Made by a program: the position numbers and the translations under genes. This document shows, one piece after another, positions 1 through 12,549 of a stretch of 64,000 bases of DNA (position 1 is its first letter; each line of letters begins with the position of its first letter). Origin of the DNA: Morchella semilibera (Eukaryota > Ascomycota > Pezizomycetes > Pezizales > Morchellaceae). The notes under the pieces are model-generated. The model worked only from the letters and a program-made list of their open reading frames with translations. It was not told where the DNA came from and did not search any database. The stretch covers positions 434,001 through 498,000 of the forward strand of contig WBVU01000003.1 in assembly GCA_009192285.1 (NCBI GenBank), given 5' to 3'.

Positions 1-2496
1 CTTCTACGACTTGAGTTTGAGTTTTAGCTTCATCTTCATCCCGATCCTCGGTTGTAGGTTTTGATGCATGACCTTCCAAATCCTTGTCTCTATATCCATG
101 TGGGTACTCACCGATCGTAGTATCATAACCTACACTCCCCATACTTCCGAAGCTACCACTCCCCTCACTCGCCGACGGCTCTGAGTTGTATCCCCATCTG
201 TTCTCATCATCACTGGGCCCATCAAGCTTCACACCGCCAAGCATAGCGCCCAGCGATGTCCTTGTCCTTCTAAATGTGCCCTTACTTGGCGTGACTCCTG
301 AGGTAAGGTGTTCGACATCGGCTCTGCAAGCGGCCAGCTCCTCATTTAGCACATTTACCTTTTCGTTAGACTCCTCTAGGTCATTCTTGGTCTCCTTGAT
401 GATTTCATCCCGCTCCTTGACCGCCTCCTGAAGGCTATTAATCTTGGACACATATTTTGCTACTTCTTCCTTATTCTTATCAAGTGATCTGAGTGAGTCG
501 AGGCCATCTTCTTCTACACGTGCTAGGTGCTTTTGGTTGCGGCCGAGCTTTTCACTGATTTTGAGACGCTCCGCCTTCTCCCTTTCAGCCATGCGGGTGG
601 TTTCCTCTAGCTCCTTGGTCAGTTTTTCCATGTCCTTTTCAAGCTCCACATACAGAGCCTCGGCCCTATTAAGGTCCCGTATGAGGGCTGCATTATTCTC
701 GTAAACGGCGCTAACAGCTGCATCCGCCTCTTCGTACTTCTTCTGAATCTCAGTGATACGGCCTTCGTCGTAATCGGCGTTTTCTACAGTTTTGCTTTCT
801 ACTTCGTCAATGCGGGTATGCAGATCCCTGAGTTCACGCTCACGCTGCTCGGCGACGGCCCATGCATAGCGAAAGTCAGTAATAATAGTCATTACCTCCG
901 TTGCTGTGAGAGTTTGTAAATTCTCGATGGTTGTGGGTGTTTCCAGCGATAGAAGATTTGGGCGGAAAAGCGCAAGCTCCATGTCAATCTCAAAGGGCGC
1001 AAGTCCGGTGAGACTACGTCTACGACGGCTTCTAGAGCTACTAGAACCTCCGCGGGAACGTCCACGAGAGCTAGGACGAGATATGACCTGATCGTCCCCG
1101 GCGGGGCGGAGTGGCGCCATTCTTGGCGGGCCGGCACGAAAGCTTCTATCAGTTGGTCCTCCGCCGCGACTGAGGGGGCGTGGAGAACCAGAGCGTAGAG
1201 TGGGGTTAGAGCCAGGCCGAGCAGGGCTGGACATACGGCGATCAGGAGTCGCCGCGCCCGGAAAGACCCTACGGCTAGGAGTGGCCGAACCCAAGGGGGT
1301 GGACGTGCTCAAGGGAGTTTCTAGGGTCCCTGTCGCATCGCCCTCGCTATACGCGAAACTGTGTCCGTCTCTGGGTGATGATGGGAAGGGCCCGACAAGA
1401 GCGTGCCAAAGAGAGTTTCCTTCCCCGTCTTCATGAAAGCAAGGGGAGAGGGGAGGTGAGCCAGCGCTGAAAGGCGGACCGTCCCGGGATACCATTTCGG
1501 GGTCACCTACATCCTCGTATACGTCCTCTTGGGTGAACTTTCCAGCATTCTTGAAGATTTCCATGAGCTGCAGGATGCCATCCTGCTCTTTATTGATGTC
1601 ATCAAAAACCCGTATGAATTCCTCCTCGGTGAGAGTGAGGTCAGGTGCCTTTTCAATGGTATTGTAGATAGTCCCCTCAGAGTCTTTTTCTAGAATACCA
1701 TATTTTTCGCATCCTGGGAGTTCTTCTTCAATCTGACGAATAAGGGGAATGAAATCACGGATTGAAATCTATACACAGATTAGCACTCGTTCCGGGCTTG
1801 GGGTGAAAAGGATCGCCATACACTCCCGGTGTTGTTAGGGTCAAAGCGCTTGAATGTCGCTGAAAACAAAGCCATGGCGCTCCAGTTGCCTGTGAATTGT
1901 CCTCCTATAAAGAGTTTCCTTCTAACTTCCTTGCTGCTACCACTGCTGTCACTACTGCCAATTCGATCTTCTTCCCCTTCTCTCCTTTTCTTTCCCGTCC
2001 TTTCCCCTGTTGCTTTTATGCGCGTCCTCCCTCTCTCAGGAGATCTACTACTCCCAGACCCAGAAGAAACCGCGCCGAATCCACCGCTGCCTGAAGATCT
2101 TGTCGAAAATGATTTTCGTAGCTGCGCCGGAGAAGGCCTACCGCTCAATACCGATGGGGGGGATGGCCGCGGAGCGAGGACGTACCCGTTACCAAAGCTA
2201 GGATTAACACCGAGACCGAAACCACTAGTCTCGTTGCTATTTCTGTTCCGGGGGTACAAGTTATCGGTTTTAAGAGGGCTGAGTGATAGCGCTGCAGTTC
2301 GACGGGATGGCGAATGGAGTGGTATCTGTAAGCTGGGAGGGAGGGAGGGTATGAGTCTGGGTTTTGTGGAGTCATGATGCTCAGAGTGCAGGTCGCTCAT
2401 AGAGCGACTATGTGAGAGCGGCATTGCGATGTTCCTTTGTTGGGGGGACAAAGAGCTAGACGATGCTTTGTTTGTGGAAAGTGGTGGTGATAACAA
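1..2496 (-). CDS. EF-hand and coiled-coil protein, C-terminus beyond the window edge
   Basis: Two exons are visible: 2496-1822 and 1768 to beyond position 1. They are joined by a 53-nt intron (donor GTATGG, branch GCTAAT, acceptor TATAG). The spliced product is at least 814 residues. Residues 1-200 are Ser/Pro/Arg-rich and probably disordered. The splice restores an EF-hand loop, DPNNTGSISIRD (residues 219-230), and a second loop-like stretch, NKEQDGILQLME, lies near 284-295. A Ser/Arg/Pro-rich linker follows (about 310-480). Then come about 190 charged residues with heptad character (about 525-715), which I read as a long coiled coil. The start at 2496 is the first Met of the open frame. Combining EF-hands with a coiled coil suggests a calcium-responsive scaffold or cytoskeletal adaptor, but that is inference and I do not recognise the exact family. 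The C-terminus is missing. Confidence 0.82.
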
Positions 2497-4450
2497 TTAG
2501 TAAGTTGTAGGAGATGAATGTTAGCAGGTAGTGTGGTAGAAATCGGAGCTCTGTGTGTGTGTGTAAGTGTGTGTGTGTGGGTGAGTGGGTGGATGGGTGA
2601 GTGTGGATGTAGTGGTGAGGTGGTGGTGAGGTGGTGAGGTGGTGAGGTGGTGGTGGTGGTGAGTAAGAATTGTAGATGTACGGATCGCGAATTCGTGGAT
2701 GAAACTACTTAGCCGGGGACACTGGGGGTAGGTTTCTCGATTGAAACTGTAATATACATAATCAGTACTCGTCGCGCGCAATAAAGCCATTAGTTGGAAC
2801 AAGGGCGGGCGAGGGGACAAACAATTGCGGTGTTTCTTTGACCTTGACAGGTCTATTGTTTTTACCACCGCGACCTCCCCTTGTTCCCCGCACCCCCCAG
2901 GAACAGCTTCAGTCCAGGTATTTGTTGCTGCTTCTGCTGCTGCTGCTTTTTCTTCCTGATCCAGTTACTATCCCCTTCCAGCGGACTCGGTCTCTCACAC
3001 ATCGTCGTCGGGGTGGGTAGATAGGTGGTTACGGGATTCGTGGAGGAGAGGATCCAATAAATTAATTCGGGACGACGTGTTTGCGCGAGGGTGTATGTTG
3101 GGGCTCTGCGGTGGCATAACCCTGGCCCTTGACTTAATCCTTGGCTGCTCTTATCTTACTAGGATCAATATGCTGTCTCGGTTGGCTGATTGGAAATGAG
3201 GGGGAGGGAGATCTCGGGTATCATGATGGATCTCGGCTACCTAGCCATTCGCTGAAAAAATCAAGGGGGGAAATCTGGGGACAGATCTAGAACTAGAAGA
3301 TTGGATAGAAAGACACAACTTGAAGACAGCGGATTGAAAGCCATGCTCTGAGACCTGGAAATGTGGGGATTGAGTATCGAGACTGGTAATATGAGGGCTG
3401 CGTAAGCTTGATCACTTTATAATTTATTCCTTTTATTTGTGAGATGAGGACCGTGAGATTTCCCCTAGGTACATGTACTTACATGTTGTAGGTACTTGGG
3501 CACATTACATGTAACATACATGTATGTACGTGTATGTACCATACATGTTACTTAGAACCTCACGTGCGTAGGCCACCCGAGGTGAGATCTGATATCACCA
3601 GAATAAAGTTCATCTGTGGTGGTTGTTTTATTTCAGACTGCTGCGCAAAATTTAAAAACAAACATACACAATTAAAAAGCACCTACGTCCAGCATGATAG
3701 GGCCTTCCTCGGCCCCGGTAAGGAACTCTGTGCATGTAGGACGTACCTACATGTACCTAGCCATCCGTGTCCGTGCCTATTTCATTCCCGTGCCGCTTCC
3801 AGAAGAGATATTCTTAGTGACGGTAATGACGGATGCAGTCAAGTTAGCCAGCCAGTAACATACACACACAGCAGTAACCACTATCCCTGCCAACCGTTAC
3901 TAAGCGATGAGTTGAATTGAGTTCAGCTCTCTCTTCTGCTCCCGGAACTAGTTATATCATACCTACACGCACCACAGCAAGACATCCCACGATAGCTAGA
4001 CGAAACGAAACTTGGAATATTGATTATATCCTTCCGATTGCTGCTGCATAGGTCAGCGGTGTATGTGTGTCTGCTCATTCGTTCGATATACTTGCAGAGG
4101 GGCAACTTAACCTTTTATCTCGGTCTTTCGGTCTAGGTGCTAAAGAGGTCCTGTGTATCTCCCGAATCGAGCTTGGGATACTATCTATACATTATATATA
4201 CCGGAATATCTCTAATCGAACCTCGAGGTGCTCTCTTGTTTCAAAGGATCTAGGTGCTTGGGGCTCCTCGCAGAGGTATCCTACTCTTCAATCACACTAC
4301 GGCACTTTGACTAGACAGAGGATTTCACTCTTCATATAACCTCATACAAAAGAACATCTACCACCTTTACTTTAACCTCAAACTCCAGTCTACTGCTATC
4401 CCAAGACCCAAGGCCTACGCTGTGGCCCCAGCTTTCCGGTAAACCCCACA
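2497..4450. other. Divergent intergenic region between the EF-hand gene and the TBC gene
   Basis: The genes on either side are transcribed away from each other, so both promoters must lie here. The part nearest the EF-hand gene carries GT-rich simple repeats, and 2880-2960 has a CTG/CTT-rich stretch. Several TACATGTA palindromes occur at about 3470-3760, outside any coding sequence. Short open frames are present, but none has codon texture or motifs that would support a gene. Confidence 0.6.
2545..2665. repeat. GT-rich and GGTGGT simple repeat
   Basis: An interrupted run of GTGT, GGGT and GGTGGT units lies just upstream of the EF-hand gene start, about 50 to 170 nt from its ATG, so it probably falls in that gene's promoter or leader. 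Confidence 0.8.
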
Positions 4451-7400
4451 ATGTTTACATCCTTCATTGCCAAAGCTACCTCCCTCCTCACCGAACCTCC
4501 CCCACCACCACCATCCTCCCGGCCCACGAAAACAGTCCTCTTCCGCAATCATTTTCGTCTTCCCGACTCTCAATCCCCGCTCCAAGAGATCACCTGCGAA
4601 CTCACTCTTCCGTCCGGAGAACACTATGCCGGAAAACTCTACCTCTCCGAAGCATTCCTGTGCTTCTCCCCTAACCCACCAACTGCAACATCCGTTGCGG
4701 CCGCAACTGCCGGCGTCGGCTTTACTCTCCCCTTGTGTGCGGTCCGCCGTGTAGAAAGGCTTCATAGCCGTAGCTACATGTTTGCTCTTGCTATCACAAC
4801 CTGGCACGGAGTAGCTGCAGGGTCGGCAGGGTCGAAGGAGGAGAGGATAACTCTCCAGTTTGTCGGGATGCGGAATAGCTGTGAGGCATTCTGTGACCGG
4901 TTAAAAGGTGGGTTAAGGACGCAGATGGGAGAGGTAAAGAACCTAAGGGCTTTGGTAGATACTTGCTATAGCGAGCACCTACTCGGATCACCTGGGGAAG
5001 GAATAAGACGGGTTGGCGAGGATGAATATGAAAAGAAGAAAGAGAGTCTGATTCAAAATTCCGGGTTGGGCATGGTGTTTAAGTATCCCGGAGATGCGAG
5101 GAAGCTCAGGGATAAAAGCAAAATGCGACTATGGGCGGAGTATCTGAGAGGTGTGTATAGTGAACGTAGGATAGCTGTGGCGGGGCCTTGTGGCTGACTT
5201 GGTGGCTACAGAGAATGGTAGAAATGTCACTTTGGTTCGACAGCCGACATTCCACAAGTTGATCCGTGTGGGGCTTCCGAATGTGTGTATATTGCCCTTC
5301 CCCCGTTTAAAACTTTTGCTGAAGTCTTTCACAGCGTCTGCGAGGTGAAATGTGGGAGTTATCTTCCGGGTCGATTTACCTACGGCTATTTTCTCCTACA
5401 TTATATACCGACATTCTTTCCGAGTATGAAGGGAGACATTCCCACAGCATCGAGGAGATCGAAAAGGATTTAAATCGGTCTCTTCCAGAATACCGCGGTT
5501 TCCAAAACGATATAGGCATAAGCAGACTAAGGAGAGTACTTGGGGCTTATAGTTGGAGAAATGAAGAGGTGGGATACTGTCAGGCAATGAATATTGTAAC
5601 AGCAGCGCTGTTGATGTAGGTTCCAGTTCAATGATTGCTTGGCAGAAAATTGAGGGCTAACACCTGAAACAGCTATATGTCGGAAGCACAAGCCTTTTTC
5701 CTCCTCTCTACACTCTGCGACCGCCTTGTGCCTGGATACTACAGTAAGACTATGTATGGTACCCTCCTTGATCAGCGCGTTTTCGAGTCTCTAGTCGAGA
5801 AAACTATGCCAATTCTCTGGGAGCACCTCGTAAAATCCGACGTGCAACTATCTGTAGTCTCGCTACCATGGTTTCTATCACTATATATCAACTCTATGCC
5901 ACTAGTGTTCGCATTCCGTGTATTAGATGTCTTTTTCCTTGAGGGTCCCAAAGTTTTATTCCAGATCGGACTAGCGATCCTCCGAATTAACGGCGAGGAG
6001 CTTCTTGATGCGACAGATGACGGTGCTTTTATCTCAATTTTGAAAGGCTATTTCGGTCGCCTGGACGAGAGCGCACACCCCCGCAGTGACAACGAAAAGC
6101 TGCGCGCCGTCACTCGATTCCAGGAGCTCATGGTAGTGGCGTTCAAGGAGTTCGCGGGTATCACGCAGAGCACAATAATGGAGCAACGTGCTCGTCATAA
6201 AGATGCAGTCCTCTCTTCCATCGAGTCGTTTGCAAAACGAACCCAGCTTCGTAATCTCGGTCCTGAATCGAAACGTCTTACACCCCTGGAGTTGAGCGTA
6301 GTATACGATCGCTACTACGTAGTGCTTTATGAACGCCAGGCAAGACTCCAGAATATAGCTGAAGAGCTTGAGAAGATTGCGGCGAGGAAGAACCAGACCT
6401 CAGGGCATGCTGGTATTGGGACAGGCAACGGCGAGCGTGGTAGGGTTGGACTAGGCCCTACGCCGGGAGAGACTGGTATGGATTATGATTGCTTCCGTGA
6501 ATTCATGACCGGAATTGCGCCGTGGGCAGTTGCAACACCCCACGGTCCCACATCGCCATCAGCTTCCGAGCCGCCACAAGCAGGGGGTTTCTTCGGGTCT
6601 TATGGGATTACCACCAACGCGGCGGCGACTGCCGCAGCAAGGAAGAACTTGCTAAACCCTTGGGGTGCCGGGAACCCTGAGCCAGCAGACCATGAGTTCT
6701 TGAAGCGCCTATTTAGAAGGTGGGATACGGGCATGAGAGGGCAGCTGACGCTCGCAAATGTAGTCACTGGACTTGCCAGCGTTGTGGGCGGAAAGAAAGA
6801 CATCATGGGAATGATTAATTACTGGTTTGAATTGTATGATGATGATGGAGATGGTAAGGTTGATCGAGAGGGTATCCTCAGGATCACAGAGGCCCTACTA
6901 TTTGTTACGCGACGGGGCTATGGCAACCGCGACGAGTCCCAGGGAGAGGTAGAGGGTGAATTCGACGAAGAGAGAGTCCTTAGCGCGGTCAGTGGGTTCA
7001 CACGTATGTGTTTTGAATACGCAGACCCAGATCGGCCGCAACGGGAAAGAGACTCCGATCTCAATGAAAAAAAGAGGGAAGAGGAGGATCTCCTCGACCT
7101 AGTAGATGAAAACTCATCTAGTGACCCTCTACAATCCACCCCACATCCACCCCGAGAAGATAGTTTTGAAAAGCCACCCCCGACACCGAGTGAAAAGGCG
7201 AATATAGCTCTCGACCCAAGTAACCCACTGCACATTACCCTTCCCACCTTCCGCATGGTAGTCCTTGCCGACGAAGTCCTAGAACGCTTCTTTGAGCGGG
7301 GTTTCGCAGAGACATTTACCCTCCTTAGCACCGACGGCACCGCATCGGTCCTCCAGCCCACAACTACAGGCCCCAACCCGCGTCCTGGTATCGCCGTACA

Positions 7401-7839
7401 GCCCTCCTCTCTAGGCGGGCGCATGCCCTCCCTCCCCTCCCTCCCCTCCTCGCCTGCAATCGTTGCAGGTACAACAAAAAGCCTCCGCGGCGTCCTCGAT
7501 GGCATGGTCGACGAGGGTATGCGTGTCGCCGCCGAGTTCCGGAAACGGGTGGAAGAGATGGAAGAGAAAGCGGTCGACCACTCCAGAGAGGATGAGGATG
7601 ACGACGCCGGCAGAGAGACCGACAGCAAGAGTATCATGGAGACGGACCGCGACCTCCTCAAGGGGGCTGAAGCGGAGACGATCCTGGAGCGAACCCCAGA
7701 AACGACTCAAGAGGAGTTCAAAGAGGAGCGACTTGTGGTGGGGAAGCGGGGGGGGCTGGGGGGGCTGGGGCTACCGGCGCCGCCCGAGGGCGGGAGAAGA
7801 AGTGTCAGTGAGGGACGGACGGTGGAGTTTGAGAGTTAG
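4451..7839 (+). CDS. GRAM-TBC-EF-hand Rab GTPase-activating protein (Mdr1/Gyp2 type)
   Basis: Four exons (4451-5150, 5212-5282, 5335-5615, 5673-7839) are joined by introns of 61, 52 and 57 nt and encode 1072 residues. The start ATG is followed by a GRAM-like domain (about 28-150, containing [12 protein letters not shown]). A TBC domain follows (about 240-450) with both catalytic fingers intact: IEKDLNR (IxxDxxR, Arg305) and YCQ (Gln340). A calcium-binding loop, [12 protein letters not shown], lies at about 740-751, with Gly instead of the usual acidic residue at loop position 12. The tail is acidic and low in complexity. This order matches yeast Mdr1/Gyp2 and animal TBC1D8/9 proteins, which speed GTP hydrolysis on Ypt/Rab GTPases in vesicle traffic. 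The size is close to the roughly 950 residues of the yeast protein. The Rab substrate cannot be told from sequence. Confidence 0.95.
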
Positions 7840-8629
7840 ACTAGAAAGATTGGACGGGGGGGAGGAGTATTGGGTGTATATTTAGTTTTTTAGTTTTTCA
7901 AAGTCATATTTTTTTCTTAGTGGATTCCTTTCCCTCCATCTCTCCGTTCTTTTATTTCATGACCGGTGTGCTGTTGTATTGTGTATTTGAGTATTTTTGC
8001 GGTTGTTGATGGCTTAGGAGGAGAGAGGGGGGGTAATGTGAATGTGAACCGAAAAGCATCAGAATATGGTTTTTAGTTATGTACGTATGGAAATTAGATG
8101 CGCAGTTATTTTATATAGCGAATCCAGCGATGGCCTATCCACAGGGACCTCCTAGAGTTTATACATAGCCTTCTTTTCCCCACCATAAGAGTATTCGAGC
8201 TGAATTTGAGGGAGCTACAACTCCGGCAACCCCAGGTTATATCCCTCTCCCGGCCATACATTGCAAGCACCACCATGCAACAGCAGCGGAAACTATAACC
8301 ATGTCCTTAAAGTATAGAGGCCCAGCCAGATATCCATATCCGTGCCAGCTAGATCTGACAGTGGGCACACAAGATGTGCGGCACCACGGTTGTGTTATGG
8401 GGCCCATAGATAATTATTGCGATGCTACTTACATACTTGTAGAGTTTATAGCTACAATGGGTCTAGGCCAAAAAATGTGTTACTGCCGGCCCGGCCCTAA
8501 TCTTGGATCCAACACGGTAGGAGTGCGAGTGATATTTCGTGATTGGGATACTAACTCTGAGTCCACACTAGCTGGTGCCCCGCGATTAGGCAATATATAC
8601 GTGCATTTAGTCTTTAAGCCGTATTGAGA

Positions 8630-8671
8630 GGGGTGGAAGGGTGGAAGGGTGGAAGGGTGGAAGGGTGGAAG
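8630..8671. repeat. 8-bp minisatellite, unit GGGTGGAA, about five copies
   Basis: Direct reading shows about five perfect head-to-tail copies of GGGTGGAA between the TBC gene and the Gcr1_C gene. Confidence 0.92.
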
Positions 8672-9412
8672 TACTGTGTGGGTAATATCATATATAGAAT
8701 GTCGATATGTGTATATACATGCACATCTATTTTCAAAGCTAGTTGCTACATAATACACCAGCTCTTTTCCCCCGATTCCCCACTGTATGCTGTGTCTACA
8801 CAACCTGCCCTACTCCCAGGCCGCAACCCCCCTCTTCTCCGCGCCGCACCACAAAGGGCCCATCCCATCCCCACCCCCACCGCCATCCCCATGTCACAGC
8901 ACCGCTCCATTAACCCCCCGCGCCAGACACCGAAAAACCCCACCTCAACTTTAATTCCCCCCTCCAGCTATAATGGACATGTGACCTGCCCCCCCCCCCT
9001 TTGGTCATGACATTCAGTGACCAGGTCATCCCCGTGACCGCTTCCTTCACGGGCCATCACTCGATCGCCCCGCCATGTAACTTTCCCCCCTCCACTAGCT
9101 AGCTAGCTACATCTCGGGGCCAGGCCTCCAGGCCCCTCCCCTCCATAGCCTTGGTGTACGTGAGTGAGGTGCTTAACTTAGTACAGCCGTGTGTTCTCAG
9201 TAATGGATTACCACATGCGGTTCTGGTTACCCTGCCCTACCCACCTGCCTGCCCACGTGAATTAGACTAGACATTCCCACTCTGGCAGGATATCCGGCCA
9301 ATTAGACAGCCCCGGGGTGCTCCAGTCAAGTAAGGGTGGGCAATTCTAGCCCTATGCATGGCCTACTTACTTGACCAATAATGTTCGTCCCTGACTGAGT
9401 GTCGAGCGAGGA

Positions 9413-9436
9413 GTCGAGTCAGTCAGTCAGTCAGTT
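9413..9436. repeat. AGTC microsatellite
   Basis: Consecutive AGTC tetramers, about five in a row, in non-coding sequence. Confidence 0.85.
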
Positions 9437-10803
9437 ACCACAACCCCAACCCCAACAGCACTGGCACCGTACCCACCCCAACAACAACGCGGCTTCTAGA
9501 AGCCGTCTCCAACCGCGCAGAGCCTCCCCCTCCACCCTCCCCGCAAGGGACACAGGGGACGGTCTGCTATTGTACCACATATCTGATCACGAGCCATCAC
9601 TCGGCGCACACACCACACCACACACGCACCCCGCACCCCGCGGGATCAGGACCGTATCGTACCATACCGCACTGCACCGTGCATCGCATCAAACATGTCA
9701 TTTCCCGGCAGCCATCAGATATATCTACACGCACACACGCACGCGCGCATGGCACAGAATAGACTTCTTCTTCTTCTTCTACCCTGAAGTTTCCACCGCC
9801 CCGGGCCTCCGAGAGCGTCGTAAAGAGATAAGGGAAAGGAGGAGGGGCGGGAACAAGAAGAGACAAAAAGGGGGAGGGGGGGTAAGGGAACCTCCAGGGT
9901 ATCAAGCTAGCACGAACGAAAATAAACAAGCCCAAAACAAAAAAAAAAACGATAAAAGAAATAAAAACCCAACCAAATAAAAACCAAAAGCCACAAAATC
10001 CGAACAGCGGTTTATAAAAGAAACAAAAAAACAAAAATAGCGACTGGGAGTATCTCCGACGATAGAACTAGACAAACGTAAAAAACTGAAATAGGAAACA
10101 AAGAATAAAACTCCGGTTTTTTTTTTTAGAACCCCCCACCTCCCCGGACCAAACCCCGCGCAACCGCAAAAAAAAAAAAAAAAAGAATAATTTTTAAAAA
10201 AAGTTTTCCCTCCCCTCCATACCAATGACGCATGCAATGATGAAATGCAATTGATGAAATGCTCCCAATTTTTCCCATTTTTTTTTTCTTGTTCCCTCTT
10301 CCTTTTTCCGTGCCCAACACCCCAACGACCCCAGTTTTCCCCCAACTATAAAACACTTTTCGTGGCCAAAAAACCCGTACAGAAAGAAAAATGGTGGAAC
10401 GAGTGTGGAGGGATGAAGAAGCAAAGAAAGGAGAGAGGAGGGGTGACAATATATATATGATGTGTGTGTATGTAGCGATGGATGTGGAGATCTGGAATTC
10501 AGTTGACTATGAAAGGAACAATGCAGGAACGAATGAAAGCCGGAGATGGATATGCAGCCTGCCTAGCCTCGACCCGATCCGATCGAGACAACATCTGAGG
10601 GGATGATAAAAGAAAAAAAAAACGATAGTTACTCCATACTATTGGTATCTGCGACCAACAGGCATAAACAAAACAAATCTTAACCCGGCCCCCGGTCCAA
10701 ACAAGAGAAGGGCGCAAAATAAACAAAATAAGATAAAATAAACGCCGCAAAAGAAAAAAGAAACCCCATCGCAAACACCTTGAACACCACACCAACCAAC
10801 CTA

Positions 10804-12549
10804 CTAGACCGCCCAATTTTCTTCCTCCTCTTCTTCTTCAGGGGCACCTTGACCCTGTGTAGCGCCGGCCCGACGCCCGCGCCCGCCCGCGCTGCCCCCG
10901 ACGGCGCTCTTCCGCCTCTCCACAATCATCTTGCTCAGCCCGTCCAGACTCTTCCCACCACGAACTTCCTCGACCTCTTCCACGGCGCGCCATTGATCCA
11001 TACCCGTGCTGATCCGTTTGGTGATCTCCTCTATGATGACCTTTCTCCTGCTGTAGAACTTTCTTTCTGCCTGTGACGTCCTCCACTTGGGGCCATAGCG
11101 AGCCTCGAGGCTCTCCACCGAGGGCTCACCGCCCAGCCCGGTCTTCCATTCCTGCCAGAGTCCAGACACGGTAGTGAGCGAACGGGACATCTTGTACATT
11201 GGGATTTGCGTCGTTGCTGGCGCAGGGGCGGAGAATGAAAGCGATGTCAACGGCGATGACGACTGTGTCGACGGTGTTGTCGAAGAATTGTGTAATGGTG
11301 GGGAGTAGGGGGTTGGGGGGTTCTGCGCTGTAGGGAGGGGTTGAGACGTGAAGGTCGGGGAAGGTATTAGGCCATTGCCATTGGTGTTGGCGTTGCTCCC
11401 ACCGCCGCCGCCCCCGACATTTCCGTTCGCATTCGAGTTACTGATGCCGTTGCCGAGATTACTGGCAGAGATTGTAAGCGGTGGCGGCACCGGGGATGGG
11501 TGGTGGGACTGCTGCTGCTGTTGCTGCTGTTGCTGCTGCTGTTGCTGTTGCACCTGCGGAGGAGCTGGGACATGAGTCTGCTGAGGCGCTTGTACTGGCG
11601 CTGGCTGGGGTACAACAACAGTCTGCTGCTGTGGGTGGACGGGCGCGTGGTCGTCGAATGTAACCGAGAGATGGACGCCGTCCTTGAGGAAATGCTTGAT
11701 CAGCGGCTTAATTATAGTGTCCCCGCGATGGGTCTTCAATTTCGGCGTCAAATGGGGAGGCTTCGCGAATAGCTCTCGGAGAACAGTTACTAGAGTCTAT
11801 ATAGCGCACGTGTTAGATGGCGTTCTTTTGACCTTGTATGTATAGAATTTGCAATAATGTTTTCAACAATACCTCAGGCACGAGATATATTGGACAGGAT
11901 GAAAGAAGGGTCTACAAACATCCCAATTTGACACAGCCGCAAGCGGCAGCGCAAATGTCTCACTCGATCCCTGCTCCTGGACGCGCAAAAATGGCACACT
12001 CGAACTCGATGTTACACTCACTGGTGAAGTGACCGCCGGGGGAGCCGCCGGTGGGGGGGGCGGGGGTGGTGGTGGTGGTGGTGGAGGTTGCACAATTGTC
12101 GGCTGGGGCGGCGGATCCGATTTTGGTTGCTGATGGTGACGCTGGTGAATTTGCTGTTGCTGCGAGTGCGCGACATTGACCGCCTGAGGAGGGACTCGTG
12201 AGGCTATCGACAGATTCGAGTTGGTCGTCCGTTGTCGCTTGACCGGGCGCTCATGGTGGTCCTGAGATTCCGATGCGTGTGCGGCGGGAGAGGATGAGCT
12301 ACTTGATGGATTTGAGGGCGCTGCAGTAGCAGGGAGGTAAGGCATTACTGGAGATGGGGAGGGATTTATAGGATGATTGGATTGTTTTGTTGGTGGACGT
12401 TGGTGCTGTTGCTGTTGGTGGTGTACAGCGTGCTGCTGGTGCTGTTGGTGCTGCTGCTGCTGCTGCTGCTGCTGTTGGTGTTGTAGCATCAACTGGTGAT
12501 GTTGATGTTGCGGGTGAAGATGATGAGGATTGTGTGAAGAGGATGCCAT
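10804..12549 (-). CDS. Gcr1_C-domain DNA-binding transcription regulator
   Basis: The best model has two exons, 12549-11920 and 11796-10804, giving 540 residues. The C-terminal block at about 411-470 carries YKMSRSLTTVSGLW, then QEWKTGLGGEPSVE, then YGPKWR and RKFYSRRK. This is the signature of the Gcr1_C DNA-binding domain found in yeast Gcr1, Msn1 and Hot1, which activate glycolytic or osmostress genes. The rest is low-complexity: His/Gln runs and a poly-Pro tract in exon 1, and about 14 glutamines from a CAG tract in exon 2. An acidic run sits close to the C-terminus. Exon 2 begins with a well-formed stretch (TLVTVLRELFAKPPHLTPKL) that needs the splice to be read. The 123-nt intron has a CTAAC branch and TATAG acceptor but a weak GTTTGT donor, the least certain part of the model. 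The role as a transcription factor follows from the family; the target genes are unknown. Confidence 0.88.
11512..11556. repeat. CAG/CTG trinucleotide tract in the Gcr1_C gene
   Basis: CTGCTG/TTGCTG units on the plus strand encode the polyglutamine run in exon 2 of the minus-strand gene. A second, similar tract at about 12408-12482 encodes the Gln/His run in exon 1. Both are expected to vary in length between strains. Confidence 0.9.

Larger units (their letters stand above)
7840..10803. other. Convergent intergenic region between the TBC and Gcr1_C genes
   Basis: This region receives the 3' ends of two converging genes. It contains an 8-bp minisatellite near 8.63 kb, an AGTC run near 9.42 kb, CA-rich and CTT-rich microsatellites (9.6-9.78 kb) and many A- or G-rich homopolymers (9.85-10.4 kb). 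A 108-codon open frame at 8301-8627 has an ATG but no recognisable domain and overlaps open frames on the other strand, so I do not call it a gene. Confidence 0.6.

Noticed and set aside
8301-8627. 108-codon ATG frame downstream of the TBC gene
   Set aside because: No domain, no splice context, overlaps an equally long frame on the other strand and lies in a 3' region.
9399-10345. Several 60-190 codon frames on both strands
   Set aside because: They are made of homopolymer and microsatellite translation (Phe/Gly or Lys/Asn runs) and have no conserved motif.
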